A DNA stretch of 64,000 bases from Streptomyces antimycoticus (GCF_005405925.1 NZ_BJHV01000001.1:10478001-10542000); one strand, 5' to 3'. Positions 25,297 to 34,737 are shown, counted from the first letter of the stretch. Translations and numbers: made by a program. The notes: generated by a model not told the origin, from the letters alone.

Positions 25297-26538
25297 TCAA
25301 GAAGCGGCCGACGGCGCCTCTTTCGGGACGTCGAAGGCGCGAATGTGGCGGCCCCGGACAGCGGCCAGACCGGCCGCGGCCGCCGGGACGATCCCGCCGA
25401 GCGCGAGCGCGGTCACCGGGCCGATCGCCCCGGCGAGCGCCCCCATCCCGGCGTCGCCGAGCGCAGGCCCGCCCCGCGAGGCCATCTGGTAGATCGCCGA
25501 GACCCGGCCGCGCAGCGCGTCCGGCGTCTCGACCTGCACGGCGGCGTGCCGGACCGTCGTCGCCAGCGCGTCCGCCGCGCCAAGCGTCAGCGCCGCCGCC
25601 AGGGCGAGAACGAAAGTGCCCGACAGGGCGAGCCCCGTCACCGCGAGGCCGTACACCGCGGTGCCCCACAGCACCAGGCGCCCCGAGCGAGCGGTGCGCA
25701 CCAGCCGGAAGACCCATACCGAGCCGAGCAGCGCACCGGCCGAGGGGGCCGCGGACAGCAACCCGTAGCCCGTGGCGCCGACATGGAGCACATCGGAGGC
25801 GAACGCGGGCAGCAGCACCCGGTAGGCCCCGCTCACCGTGGCGGCCAGGTCCAGGCCCATCAGCTGCCATACCACCGGGCGGCGGGCCACATACGAGGCC
25901 CCTTCGCGCAGGCTCGCCAGGAGCCCCGCGGGCTTGCCCTGCGCACCGGGCAGCGCCGGCACGCGCAGCATCGCGAGGACGGCCACGAGCACCGCGTAGG
26001 TGACGGCGTCGAACACGTAGACAGCCCCCGGCCCGCCGGCCGCGATCAGCACACCGGCGAGCGCGGGACCGGCCAGCACGGCCAGCTCGCGCGACGGGTT
26101 GAGCAGCGCGAACGCGTCGACGAGCCGCTCGCGCGGGACGAGCGCCGGGATCAGCGCCTGCCTGGCCGGCTGGTCGAAGGTGGCGGCCGCCGTGGCGAGC
26201 AGCGAGGACAGCGCCACCGCCCACACCGTGGCCACGCCCGTCAGGGTGAGGCCGGCCAGCGCGAGCGATACGACTAGGGCCACGGCCTGCGTGGCCTGGA
26301 GCAGACGCCGCCGGTCGAGCCGGTCGGCGTACACCCCGCCGAGCGGGGAAAGGGCCAGCAGGGCCACGGCCTGGGCGAGGCCGACCAGGCCGACCTGTGC
26401 GGTCGACCCGGTCAGCTCGTACACCTGGTACAGGTTGGCGGCCACGGCCCCGCGGGTGCCGATCTGCGACAGCACCACTCCGGCCCAGTACAGGGTGAAG
26501 TCGCGTTGCCGGAGTACCTCCGGAAGCGTCGGACGCAC
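25297..26538 (-). CDS. MFS transporter (MFS_3/enterobactin-exporter type)
   Basis: A 413-residue major facilitator with about 12 hydrophobic segments. Typical elements are LSPLGGVYADRLDRRRLL after TM2 (loop 2-3 signature) and ATFDQPARQALIPALVPRER. The GTG start follows GGAGGACC. It lies in the operon after the ABC transporter genes, 49 bp after the ATPase. Family members mostly export, so it may release a toxic intermediate, but import cannot be excluded. Confidence 0.85.
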   Translation of the reverse strand: MRPTLPEVLRQRDFTLYWAGVVLSQIGTRGAVAANLYQVYELTGSTAQVGLVGLAQAVALLALSPLGGVYADRLDRRRLLQATQAVALVVSLALAGLTLTGVATVWAVALSSLLATAAATFDQPARQALIPALVPRERLVDAFALLNPSRELAVLAGPALAGVLIAAGGPGAVYVFDAVTYAVLVAVLAMLRVPALPGAQGKPAGLLASLREGASYVARRPVVWQLMGLDLAATVSGAYRVLLPAFASDVLHVGATGYGLLSAAPSAGALLGSVWVFRLVRTARSGRLVLWGTAVYGLAVTGLALSGTFVLALAAALTLGAADALATTVRHAAVQVETPDALRGRVSAIYQMASRGGPALGDAGMGALAGAIGPVTALALGGIVPAAAAGLAAVRGRHIRAFDVPKEAPSAAS

Positions 26539-26587
26539 GGTCCTCCTCTGTGGTCGGTGGTGACGGCGGTGGTTCGGCCGGGGCCGG

Positions 26588-27721
26588 TCAGTCGACCGGC
26601 ACGAGCGTCACCTTGTCCGGCGTGACCGAGAAGTGGACCTCCGTGCCGGGCGGGATGGAGAGCGTCGGGTTGGACCGGTTGCGGATCTCGGTGTCGCCGA
26701 TCCGCACGATGTGGTCGACGACATCGCCGAGGAACGCGCGGGTCCGGACGGTACCGGTCCACTCGTTGGGCAGGCCGCGCCGCTCACGCGACAGGTCGAC
26801 GCACTCGGGGCGGATCGAGAGGAGCACCGGGTCGCCGGCGACGGGCTTGCGCGGCGGGTCGGCGGCCACCAGCCGGCCGTGCGGGGTGTCCACCTCCACC
26901 TCGTCGCCGTTCACGGCGACGACCTTGCCCTCCAGGAAGTTGGAGGTGCCGATGAACTCGGCGACGAAGCGGGTGGCGGGCCGGGTGTAGATCTCCCGGG
27001 GCTTGCCGATCTGCTCGACGCGGCCCTCGTTCATCACGGCGATCCGGCTCGACATCACCAGCGCCTCGGCCTGGTCGTGCGTCACATAGATCGCGGTGAG
27101 GTTCAACTCCCGCTGGAGACGCTTGAGTTCGAACCGCATCGTCTCGCGCAGCTTGGCGTCCAGATTGGACAGCGGCTCATCGAGGAGCATCAGCTCGGGC
27201 CGGGTCACCAGGGCGCGGGCCAGGGCCAGGCGCTGCTGCTGGCCGCCGGACAGCTTGGTCGCCGACCGCTGTGCGTAGGAGCCGAGTTCCACGCTCTCCA
27301 GGACGTCGGCCACCTGGTGGTCGATCTCCTGGCGGGAGGGCCGCTTGGCGCGTGGCATGACCTCCAGCGGGAAGGAGACGTTCTTGGCCACGGTCATATG
27401 CGGCCAGATCGCGTACGACTGGAAGACCATGCCGAAACCGCGCTGGTTGGGGCGGAGGTTGACGTCCTGCGCCGAGTCGAACAGGACGCGGCCGCCCAGC
27501 GAGACCTTGCCCTCGGTGGGGCGTTCCAGACCGGCGATGGAACGCAGTGTCGTCGTCTTCCCGCAGCCGGATGGACCGAGCAGCGTGAAGAGTTCGCCGT
27601 CGTTGACCTCGAAGTCGACGCCGCCGACGGCGTAGGTGCGGGTGGTGTCGCTCTTCTTGCGGCGGGCCGGCCTTCCCGGCGCCTCGTCGTAGGACTTCTT
27701 CAGGGATTCGACAGTCAGCAT
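26588..27721 (-). CDS. ABC transporter ATP-binding protein (PotA/FbpC type)
   Basis: A 377-residue ATPase for a Fe(III)/polyamine/thiamin-type importer. Walker A GPSGCGKTT is near residues 49-57, the Q-loop MVFQSYAIWPHM near 98, the signature [15 protein letters not shown] near 158, and Walker B LMLLDEPLSNLDAK near 178. A C-terminal TOBE domain follows from about 255 to 377. It is 15 bp after the permease gene in the same operon. Confidence 0.92.
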   Translation of the reverse strand: MLTVESLKKSYDEAPGRPARRKKSDTTRTYAVGGVDFEVNDGELFTLLGPSGCGKTTTLRSIAGLERPTEGKVSLGGRVLFDSAQDVNLRPNQRGFGMVFQSYAIWPHMTVAKNVSFPLEVMPRAKRPSRQEIDHQVADVLESVELGSYAQRSATKLSGGQQQRLALARALVTRPELMLLDEPLSNLDAKLRETMRFELKRLQRELNLTAIYVTHDQAEALVMSSRIAVMNEGRVEQIGKPREIYTRPATRFVAEFIGTSNFLEGKVVAVNGDEVEVDTPHGRLVAADPPRKPVAGDPVLLSIRPECVDLSRERRGLPNEWTGTVRTRAFLGDVVDHIVRIGDTEIRNRSNPTLSIPPGTEVHFSVTPDKVTLVPVD

Positions 27722-27736
27722 CAGCCTGTCCTTCGG

Positions 27737-29527
27737 CTAGTTGGAGGAGTCGGCCTGGCCCTGGAGCCCGAAGCGGGCGCCGAACCGGTAGGCGAGGGCG
27801 ACGAGGACGACCAGCAGGAGCACCATGCACACGCCGAGCGCGGCGAGTGTGGTGAACTGCCCGTTCTCGAACTGCTCCCAGATCAGGACGGACAGCACCT
27901 CCTTGCCGGGGCTGTACAGCAGGATCGTGCTGGACAGCTCGCGGAAGGAGACGACGAGGATGTACACCCAGCCGGCCAGGATGCCGCTGCTCATCAGCGG
28001 CAGCAGCACCCGCCGGAACGTCTGGAACCAGGACGCCCCGGACACCGCGGCGGACTCCTCCAGTTCGGGTGCCATCTGCGCCATCGCCGCCGAGGAGTAG
28101 CGCATGCCGTACGGCAGATAGCGCGTGCAGTACGACACCAACAGGATCAGCAGCGTGCCGTAGATCGGCAGTGGCATCCGCAGGTACACGAAGGCCAGGG
28201 CGAGGCCGAGGACCAGGCCGGGGATGACGATCGGGGTGAAGGCGAGCAGGTCGAGGAAGCGCCGCCCGCGCGCCTTGGTGCGCAGCACCACCCAGGAGAC
28301 GACCGAGGTGAGCAGCATGACCACGGTGGCCGCGCCGAGGCCCAGGATCAGCGAGTTCTTCAGCGCGGTGAACGCCAGCGGCATGTCGAAGACCTGCCGG
28401 TAGTTGTCGAAGGTGAGCGAGGACAGCGTCTCGGCGGACGGCGCCGCGTAGTACTTCAGCAGCGACGCGTACACCAGCACCGCGACCGGCAGCACCACGG
28501 TGATCAGGAAGTACAGGATGACCGCGGTGCCCACGACGGGCCGGGCCCGGCCGAGCTCGACCGGGCGGGGGCGGAACGCCTTCCCGGTGACGGTCTGGAA
28601 GTTGCGCGAGGAGCGCTGGAGCCACGACGAGAGAAGCACACCGGCCGCGGCGATGAGCAGCAGGCCGATGGCGTAGGCGCCGGCGGCACCGTAGTCGGTG
28701 GGGTAGGAGCGCAGCACGAAGTAGATCCGGCTGGTGAAGACGTAGATGCCGTTCTGCAGGCCGAGCAGGGCCGGTACCTCGAAGCTCTCCAGGGACTGGA
28801 CGAACATCAGCAGTGCGGCGGAGATGAGGGCCGGCCGGACCAGTGGCACCGTGATGCGGCGCAGCACGGTGAGCCGGGAGGCCCCGGACATCGCCGCGGA
28901 CTCCTCGAGCGAGGGGTCCATGGCGCGGAACGCCGCGACCATCAAGAGGAACGCGACGGGGGACAGGTGGAGGCCCTGGACCCAGATCATGCCCCATACG
29001 CTGTAGATGTTGACCGGTGAGGTGCCGGTGAGGGGTTTGAAGAGCAGCGCGTTCAGCAGGCCGCTCTGCGGATCGCCGAGGAAGATCCAGGACGTGGAGT
29101 ACAGGATGCCCGGGACGATCAGCGGGACCAGGGACGCGGCGAAGAACAGGCTCTTGAACGGGGTGTCGGTGCGGACCTGGATGTAGGCGAGCGTGGTGCC
29201 GAGGATCAGCGCGAGGGCGGCGGAGCCCAGCGCGAACCACAGCGAGTTGAGGAGCATGTCCCCCGACTGGGAGTTGCCGCCGTAGGCGCGGGAGAAGGCA
29301 TCGAGGGAGATGCCGGAGCCGTCGGCGTCGAGGAACGTGTCATGGATGAGGTAGCCGAGTGGTACGACCGCCAGGTAGCCGACGACGATCACGGCGCCGC
29401 CGACCAGGAGGGTCTGTGTGGAGAACCGTTTGCGCCGCAGGCGGGTCAGCAGTCCTGGCCGGGGCGCCGGCGGTGGGTCCTGCGAGGGCGCCGCGGGATC
29501 CTTGCGGGAGGCGGATATCAGGGCCAT
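27737..29527 (-). CDS. ABC transporter permease, fused double (AfuB/FbpB type)
   Basis: A 596-residue protein with two copies of the permease domain, each with about six membrane segments. Each half has an EAA loop: SLEESAAMSGASRLTVLRRI near residue 220 and PELEESAAVSGASWFQTFRR near 500. This is the usual layout for Fe(III)- and organic-anion-type importers with single-chain permeases. It sits between the binding-protein genes and the ATPase with very short gaps. Confidence 0.92.
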   Translation of the reverse strand: MALISASRKDPAAPSQDPPPAPRPGLLTRLRRKRFSTQTLLVGGAVIVVGYLAVVPLGYLIHDTFLDADGSGISLDAFSRAYGGNSQSGDMLLNSLWFALGSAALALILGTTLAYIQVRTDTPFKSLFFAASLVPLIVPGILYSTSWIFLGDPQSGLLNALLFKPLTGTSPVNIYSVWGMIWVQGLHLSPVAFLLMVAAFRAMDPSLEESAAMSGASRLTVLRRITVPLVRPALISAALLMFVQSLESFEVPALLGLQNGIYVFTSRIYFVLRSYPTDYGAAGAYAIGLLLIAAAGVLLSSWLQRSSRNFQTVTGKAFRPRPVELGRARPVVGTAVILYFLITVVLPVAVLVYASLLKYYAAPSAETLSSLTFDNYRQVFDMPLAFTALKNSLILGLGAATVVMLLTSVVSWVVLRTKARGRRFLDLLAFTPIVIPGLVLGLALAFVYLRMPLPIYGTLLILLVSYCTRYLPYGMRYSSAAMAQMAPELEESAAVSGASWFQTFRRVLLPLMSSGILAGWVYILVVSFRELSSTILLYSPGKEVLSVLIWEQFENGQFTTLAALGVCMVLLLVVLVALAYRFGARFGLQGQADSSN

Positions 29528-29531
29528 CGGG

Positions 29532-30644
29532 TCACTTCCCCACGGAGTCGACGCCGCGCAGCAGCGCGTCGTACTTCTTGTCCCAGGTGCCCTGGTCGCG
29601 GCTGAGGCCCTTGACGTCGAAGGGGACGAGGGTCAGGCCGTCGAGGCTCTTGTCGCCGGGGACCTTGGTGGACGGGGTCAGATGGAGCTTGACGAGTTCC
29701 TTCTGGCCCTCGGTCAGCATCCAGTCGTAGAACAGCCAGGCGGAGGCCGGGTGCTGGGCGGACTTGAGCATGCCGACGCCGTTGGGGCGCGGGAACGCCG
29801 GCACCGTCGACTTTCCGCTCTTCGGCAGGAAGGTGACCGGTGCGCCTTTGGTCGCCGAGCGGGTGGTGATGTAGGTGTAGTTCATCGCCTCCATATGGGT
29901 CTGGCCGGAGGTCAGGAACTGCATCATCGTGGTGTGGCCCTTGGCCACCTTGGAGTTGGCGACGATCTTCTTCCAGAGCTGGTCGGTTTCGGTCTGGGAC
30001 TTGCCGTGCTCCAGCCAGTAGTGGGTGACGTTCTCGTACCAGTCGCTGTCGCTGACCTCCAGGGTGATGCGGCCCTTGTACTTGGGGTCGGCGAGGTCCT
30101 CCCAGCTCGTCGGCTCCTCCCCGGGCTTGATGAGGCGGGTGTTCCAGGCCGGGTGGAAGATGTTGAGGCGGGTGGCGGTCCAGGTGGCGAACTTGCCGGT
30201 CTTCTCCACCTTGTCGAGGGGGGAGCCGCTGTACTTGGCGAGCAGCTTGTTGTCGGAGAGCGCCACCATTTCGCGGAAGTTGGTCTCCACCGCGTCCGCG
30301 CCCGCCCTGCGGGCCTGCGACTCCTGAAGGGTGCGCTGGAGGACCGTCTCGGAGTTGGCGCGGAAGACGGTGACGTGGATGCCGGTATCCCTCTCGAATG
30401 CCTTCGCGACGGGGGTGGCGATGTCGGCCGTCATCGAGGTGTAGAGGGTGAGCGTGCCGCCCTCGTCCTTGGCCAGTTCGCGGGCCTTCTCCCGCTGCTT
30501 TTCCTTCGGCAGGGCGGCGATCTCGGCGTAGACGGCGTTCTCCTTGCCGCCGGCGGCCGCGTTCGGCAGGGCGCCGCCGCAGCCGCTGAGGGCACCGGCG
30601 GACAGCAGCGCGGCTGCCGCGAAGATCGGGGTACGGCTCCTCAT
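29532..30644 (-). CDS. ABC transporter substrate-binding lipoprotein 2 (AfuA-like)
   Basis: A 370-residue extracellular binding protein of the Fe/thiamin-type class. The signal peptide ends in a lipobox, LSGCGG (residues 19-24). The mature protein contains TLTLYTSMTADIATPVAKAF and FRANSETVLQRTLQES. The last motif is shared almost exactly with the next gene, so the two are paralogues. ATG 30644 follows GGAG. It likely captures an organic acid for the adjacent permease; the ligand is unknown. Confidence 0.88.
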   Translation of the reverse strand: MRSRTPIFAAAALLSAGALSGCGGALPNAAAGGKENAVYAEIAALPKEKQREKARELAKDEGGTLTLYTSMTADIATPVAKAFERDTGIHVTVFRANSETVLQRTLQESQARRAGADAVETNFREMVALSDNKLLAKYSGSPLDKVEKTGKFATWTATRLNIFHPAWNTRLIKPGEEPTSWEDLADPKYKGRITLEVSDSDWYENVTHYWLEHGKSQTETDQLWKKIVANSKVAKGHTTMMQFLTSGQTHMEAMNYTYITTRSATKGAPVTFLPKSGKSTVPAFPRPNGVGMLKSAQHPASAWLFYDWMLTEGQKELVKLHLTPSTKVPGDKSLDGLTLVPFDVKGLSRDQGTWDKKYDALLRGVDSVGK

Positions 30645-30673
30645 TAGAGCTCCAGGTGGGTGGGAGAGACAGG

Positions 30674-31780
30674 TCAGTCGGCCTGCGGGGCGCCCCGCAG
30701 CAGGGCGTCGTAGGCCGCGTCCCATTTCTTGGTATCTGTCTCGCCGGTCTTGGAGAGGGTGAAGGTCTCCGTACCGGCGGGCACGGGTTCGTTGTATCCG
30801 GGGACGTGCCGCGCCGCGGGGATCCGCAGCGACTTGGCGATCTCCTTCTGGCCCGCGCCGAGGACGTAGTCGGTCCACAGCAGCGCCGCGGCCGGATGCC
30901 GCGGAGTGGCCATGAGCCCGATCCCGTTGGGCCGGAGGATCACCGGTTCGACGGCCGGCCTCCAGGCGACGGGCGCGCCCTTGCGGGCGGCCTTGTCGAC
31001 GGTGTGGCTGTATACGGACAAGGCCAGGCCGAACTGGCCGGCGCTGAGCATCTCGCCCTGCACGGTGTGGCCCTTGGCCACCTTGACGTTGGCGACGACC
31101 TTCTTGAACAGGGCGTCGGCCGCTGCCTCGCTCATCCCCATCTTCTCGGTGAGATAGGTGTGCATGGCGGCGTACCAGTCCCAGTCGCCGACCTCGACCG
31201 AGAGCTTCCCCTTCCACTTCGGGTCGGCGAATCCGGTGAAGTCCTTGGGCTGCTCGCCCTTGGGGATCTCCCGGGTGTTCCAGCCGGCGACGAAGGCGTT
31301 GAACCGCTCGGCGGTCCAGTTGCCGAGGCCCTTGGCCTCGGGCTTGAGACCCTCCTGAGAGGGGCCGGTGTAGGCCCGCAGGAGGTGCTGGGAGTCCAGG
31401 GCGCGCAGCTCGAGGTCGTTGGTGTCGATCACGTCGTTCTGCGGCTTGCCCGCCTGGTTCTCCTGGAGAGTGCGCTGGAGGACCGTCTCGGAGTTGGCAC
31501 GGAAGGCGCGGACCTTGATGTCGGGGTGGGCCTTTTTGAAGCCGTCGACCAGGTCCTGGATATCGGTGTTCGAGGTGTACAGGTCGAGTACACCGCCCTC
31601 TTCCCGGGCGTCGGCGAGGAGCTTCGCGGTGCGCTTCTCGCCCTTGAGGCTCTCGTAGGCGGCGTACGGGTTGGACCCCTCCTGGGGGGCGTTGGCGGCG
31701 GTTGTCGTGGGCGAGGGACCGCATGCGGACATCAGCAGACCGGCGACCAGCAGGCCGGCGGGAAGAGCACCATGACGCAT
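30674..31780 (-). CDS. ABC transporter substrate-binding lipoprotein 1 (AfuA-like)
   Basis: A 368-residue binding lipoprotein with the lipobox GLLMSACGP (Cys near residue 20) and GVLDLYTSNTDIQDLVDGFK and FRANSETVLQRTLQEN. I chose ATG 31780, with GGAG eight bases upstream, because an upstream start at 31867 would put 29 extra residues before the signal peptide. It is the first gene of the importer operon, behind operator site 4, and is paralogous to the following binding protein. Confidence 0.88.
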   Translation of the reverse strand: MRHGALPAGLLVAGLLMSACGPSPTTTAANAPQEGSNPYAAYESLKGEKRTAKLLADAREEGGVLDLYTSNTDIQDLVDGFKKAHPDIKVRAFRANSETVLQRTLQENQAGKPQNDVIDTNDLELRALDSQHLLRAYTGPSQEGLKPEAKGLGNWTAERFNAFVAGWNTREIPKGEQPKDFTGFADPKWKGKLSVEVGDWDWYAAMHTYLTEKMGMSEAAADALFKKVVANVKVAKGHTVQGEMLSAGQFGLALSVYSHTVDKAARKGAPVAWRPAVEPVILRPNGIGLMATPRHPAAALLWTDYVLGAGQKEIAKSLRIPAARHVPGYNEPVPAGTETFTLSKTGETDTKKWDAAYDALLRGAPQAD

Positions 31781-31887
31781 CACACACTCCAGGGCCGAGG
31801 GATCGTCTGGGGAGTGGGGGGTGCCGGCGGCCGGTTTACTTTCCGGCCACCGCGCTTGTCCCTGCATGAAACAAGACCGAGGTATTA

Positions 31888-31898
31888 TGGTCTAACCA
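31888..31898. promoter_or_regulatory. FadR/GntR-type operator, site 4
   Basis: TGGTCTAACCA fits TGGTnnnACCA perfectly, within GGTATTATGGTCTAACCAT, nearly identical to sites 3 and 7. It lies 108 bp before the first binding-protein gene, giving the importer operon its own regulated promoter just after the EutA-like gene. Confidence 0.72.
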
Positions 31899-31910
31899 TC
31901 GGACAAGACT

Positions 31911-33524
31911 TTATTGATTCGTTACCGCCCTTGGCTGCCCCGAGCGGTCTCCCGGAACAGCCGTCGGCTGCTCCGCGAAGACAAGGGACTTGATGGTCAC
32001 GGGCACGGTCCCGGAGGGATGCCGGACCCGGCCGAGGTCGACGTAGTCGAAGTCCTGGAGCGTGATGCCGTCGAGCACCAGCACATCACCGGGGAGGCCG
32101 AGTTCGTCGGTCAGCAGCCGGCCCAGGGTCATCGCCACGTCCCCGTCGAGGACCACGTACACGGGCCGGCCGGCCGCGGTGCGCGCGGCCAGCCCGTCAC
32201 GGACGCCGCGGGCGAACGGCAGCAGCCGCTCGTACGACGGCGGCCCGTGCCAGGAGAGGGCCAGTGCCACATCCCGGTCCGGGTCCTCGGCGTCCGCCTC
32301 GCGCAGTCGCCTGTGGATCGCCTCGGCGAGCGCGGCGGTGTCCACCTCGTCGCCGGGGGCGTAAGCGGGGCACAGCACCGCCAGGTTACGGCGGGGCAGC
32401 AGGGCGTCTGGCGAGGAGATGTGACCCGTGTTCCCGCTCAGCTGGACGCTGTACTCCGAGGCGCCTACCGCGGTGGCGCGAATGCACTCACCGGCGGGCA
32501 GCAGCGGCACTCCCAGCGCCCCGTCCTCGGCAGCCGCCCGCAGGCGGCTGCCGAGCCGCCGGCCCAGGTCGCCGAAGTCGCGGTGTTCGCGGCCGTAGAC
32601 GTACTCGGCGACCCCGCCGGAGAAGACCACGCCGTCCAGCCGGCCGAGGTCCGGCAGGGGATCGGTGAGGTACAGATCCCGCACCTCGTGCGGGGTGAGC
32701 AGGGCCCGGACCAGCAGGTCGGCCATCGACGCCGCCACCGCGTCCAGGTCGGCCTCCGCCACCCGGCTTCCGAGGTCCCAGTCGAAACCGGCGCGACGGG
32801 CGTGGTCCCGGCCCGCCGGTGCCAGACGCTCGATTCGGCCGTCGGGCCCGGTCACCTGTAGGCGGCCGCCGATGTGCACGGCCGCCGTGGCCTCCACCCG
32901 CCCGTGGTCCACCAGGGCGAGCTTGGTGGTGCCGCCGCCGATGTCGACGGTGAGCACCCGGGTGCCCGCCTCGTAGGAGGCGCGGGCCGCTCCGGAGCCG
33001 TAGGCGGCGAGCCGGGCCTCCATATGGTGGCCCGCCGTCGCGGTGACCAGGTCGCCTCCCTTGGCCGCGAGCACCGAGGCGATCGCGGAGGCGTTGCGGC
33101 GGCGCAGCGCCTCCCCGGTCAGGATCACCACCCCGGTGTCCACGTCCTCGGGCCGGATGGCCGCCGCGCCGTACGCCTCGTCGACGAGCGCGCCCAGGGC
33201 GCCCGCGTCGATCATCGTCTCGCTCGCGTAGGGAGTGAGCCATACCGGCGAACGGTGCAGGGTCTCCCGGCGTACCACCAGATAGCGGCTGGTCAGCTCC
33301 TCTCCGATACGGCGCAGGAAGAGGCGGGAGAACAGGACCTGGGTCCCCGAGGAACCGATGTCGATGCCGACGCTGTGCAGGGTCACGTTGTCCTGCTGCC
33401 AGATCGGGTTGTCCTCGATGCGGCCCGGGTCCTCGTCGTGCTCGTGGTCATGGTCGGGCACGTAGGAGGAGTGCACGAGGCGGACCCCCTCGTGCCCGTG
33501 TGCATGAGTGTGCGGGTGTGGCAT
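31911..33524 (-). CDS. EutA-like reactivating factor with His-rich N-terminus
   Basis: A 537-residue protein that follows E. coli EutA over its length: SVGIDIGSSGTQVLFSRL, VILTGEALRRRNASAI, DIGGGTTKLALVDHG, GGRLQVTGPDGR, LSGNTGHIS and VPVTIKSLVFAEQ. EutA belongs to the ASKHA ATPase superfamily and frees inactive cobalamin from ethanolamine ammonia-lyase. No EutBC or any B12 enzyme is encoded here. The first 30 residues hold nine His (MPHPHTHAHGHEG, DHDHEHDE), suggesting metal binding. It follows cupin 3 by 3 bp, so a role in maintaining a metal-dependent enzyme of this cluster is plausible but unproven. Confidence 0.82.
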   Translation of the reverse strand: MPHPHTHAHGHEGVRLVHSSYVPDHDHEHDEDPGRIEDNPIWQQDNVTLHSVGIDIGSSGTQVLFSRLFLRRIGEELTSRYLVVRRETLHRSPVWLTPYASETMIDAGALGALVDEAYGAAAIRPEDVDTGVVILTGEALRRRNASAIASVLAAKGGDLVTATAGHHMEARLAAYGSGAARASYEAGTRVLTVDIGGGTTKLALVDHGRVEATAAVHIGGRLQVTGPDGRIERLAPAGRDHARRAGFDWDLGSRVAEADLDAVAASMADLLVRALLTPHEVRDLYLTDPLPDLGRLDGVVFSGGVAEYVYGREHRDFGDLGRRLGSRLRAAAEDGALGVPLLPAGECIRATAVGASEYSVQLSGNTGHISSPDALLPRRNLAVLCPAYAPGDEVDTAALAEAIHRRLREADAEDPDRDVALALSWHGPPSYERLLPFARGVRDGLAARTAAGRPVYVVLDGDVAMTLGRLLTDELGLPGDVLVLDGITLQDFDYVDLGRVRHPSGTVPVTIKSLVFAEQPTAVPGDRSGQPRAVTNQ

Positions 33525-33527
33525 GGA

Positions 33528-34661
33528 TCAGCCCTGGAGGCCGGCTTGCGGCCGCGACGGCAGGGTGGCCAGCTCGGCCTCGTACACCTCGTCCATCCGC
33601 GGCGTCATCCCATGCTTGGTGAGCGCCTCGCGGAAGGTCTCCCGCACATAGGTGGACTCATCGGCGTAGTCGATCTGGTCGCCGCCGATCCGCTGGCTGA
33701 TCCACGCCTTGGGCACACCCTGGGCATTGCGCACGGAGACCACCTCGTGCTTGAAGGCGAGATAGCGGGCGGGCTCCGTGCCGGTGTTGAAGTGCTGGTG
33801 GAACCACATGTTCGGCGGGACGATCAGTGTGCCGGGACCCCACTCGTAGCGGCGCGGCTCCTCGCCCTCGGGCCACATCAGGCTGTAGCCCTCGCCGGAG
33901 AGGATGATGACATGGGCGCCGGGGCCGTGCCGGTGGCCCTTCTTGTAGGTGGCGGTGGGGAACTGGGAGATATGGCTGTTCATCGACCCCTTGGCCATCG
34001 CGAAGCGGATGTGGCCGCCGCCCGCACCGCGTTCCTTCGCCTCGATCAGCGGCAGGTTGACCGCGTCCGCGACGAAGTTGGTGTCGAGGAGGAGGCCCTT
34101 CTGCTCGCCCTTGGGTGAGAAGTAGTCCGGCTCGCCGTCGAAGCGGTCCGGGAAGTCGCGGGCGGTGCCGAAGACGAAGTCCGGGTCGGCGTAGAGGTTC
34201 AGGACCGGCGGCAGATTGGTGGACGCCACGAAGCGGGCGGCCTTGCCGCCGGACCCGTTGAAGTGCTGGTGGTGGGTGTTGAGCGGGATCGCGAAGATCG
34301 AGCCGGCCTGCCACTCGAAGGTGACCGACGCACCGGCGTCGTTCCACACCCGGGTGGAGCCATTGCCCTCGAGGACGAGGATCATCTCCTCGAACAGCTG
34401 GCGCTGCGGGGTGAGCTTGCCGCCGGCCGGGATCTCGCACACGTAGCAGTCGTTGGAGGTGCGGGTGGCCTCATGGTTGATGAACACACCGCGGCCACCG
34501 CGCCGCTCCCATGGCTTGAGGTCCACGGTGCGCAGATCCGGGACATAGTGGGCGGCGATGATGTCAAGACCCTCCGCCGCGACCCAGCGTGTGTACGGGG
34601 ACTCCTTCTCGGTGGCGAACTTGGCGGCGAGCTTGTCATTGACGATCGCGTTTTCAGCCAT
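33528..34661 (-). CDS. Double-cupin protein 3
   Basis: A 377-residue bicupin. The N-terminal half has FEEMILVLEGNGSTRVWN and HHQHFNGSGG. The C-terminal half has KKGHRHGPGAHVIILSGEGY and FHQHFNTGTEPARYLAFKHE. The HRHGPG...H and HQH patterns in the second half make it the likely metal site. It is the first gene of a two-gene unit with the EutA-like gene, behind operator site 5. The overall layout recalls gentisate-dioxygenase-type bicupins; function is inferred only. Confidence 0.78.
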   Translation of the reverse strand: MAENAIVNDKLAAKFATEKESPYTRWVAAEGLDIIAAHYVPDLRTVDLKPWERRGGRGVFINHEATRTSNDCYVCEIPAGGKLTPQRQLFEEMILVLEGNGSTRVWNDAGASVTFEWQAGSIFAIPLNTHHQHFNGSGGKAARFVASTNLPPVLNLYADPDFVFGTARDFPDRFDGEPDYFSPKGEQKGLLLDTNFVADAVNLPLIEAKERGAGGGHIRFAMAKGSMNSHISQFPTATYKKGHRHGPGAHVIILSGEGYSLMWPEGEEPRRYEWGPGTLIVPPNMWFHQHFNTGTEPARYLAFKHEVVSVRNAQGVPKAWISQRIGGDQIDYADESTYVRETFREALTKHGMTPRMDEVYEAELATLPSRPQAGLQG

Positions 34662-34726
34662 CCTGAGGCCCTTTCTCGTCGGCTGTGACAGCTAGGGTGA
34701 TGGGCAAAAGTGCAGGTCAACCGGAT

Positions 34727-34737
34727 TGGTAAAACCA
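34727..34737. promoter_or_regulatory. FadR/GntR-type operator, site 5
   Basis: TGGTAAAACCA fits TGGTnnnACCA exactly and lies 66 bp before the cupin 3 start. Confidence 0.7.

Noticed and set aside
25259..26224. N-terminal extension of the cupin 2 frame over the MFS gene
   Set aside because: The residues are low-complexity Ala/Gly/Arg and overlap a real MFS gene in another frame; ATG 25258 has a ribosome site.
26633..29020. 795-codon plus-strand ORF opposite the ABC ATPase and permease genes
   Set aside because: It has no domain-like pattern and is low-complexity (Gly/Arg/Asp/Gln-rich), and it lies antisense to clearly conserved genes. It is a codon-bias shadow.
31911..33524. Ethanolamine utilisation locus
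   Set aside because: Only an EutA-like gene is present. There is no ammonia-lyase, aldehyde dehydrogenase or shell-protein gene in the window.
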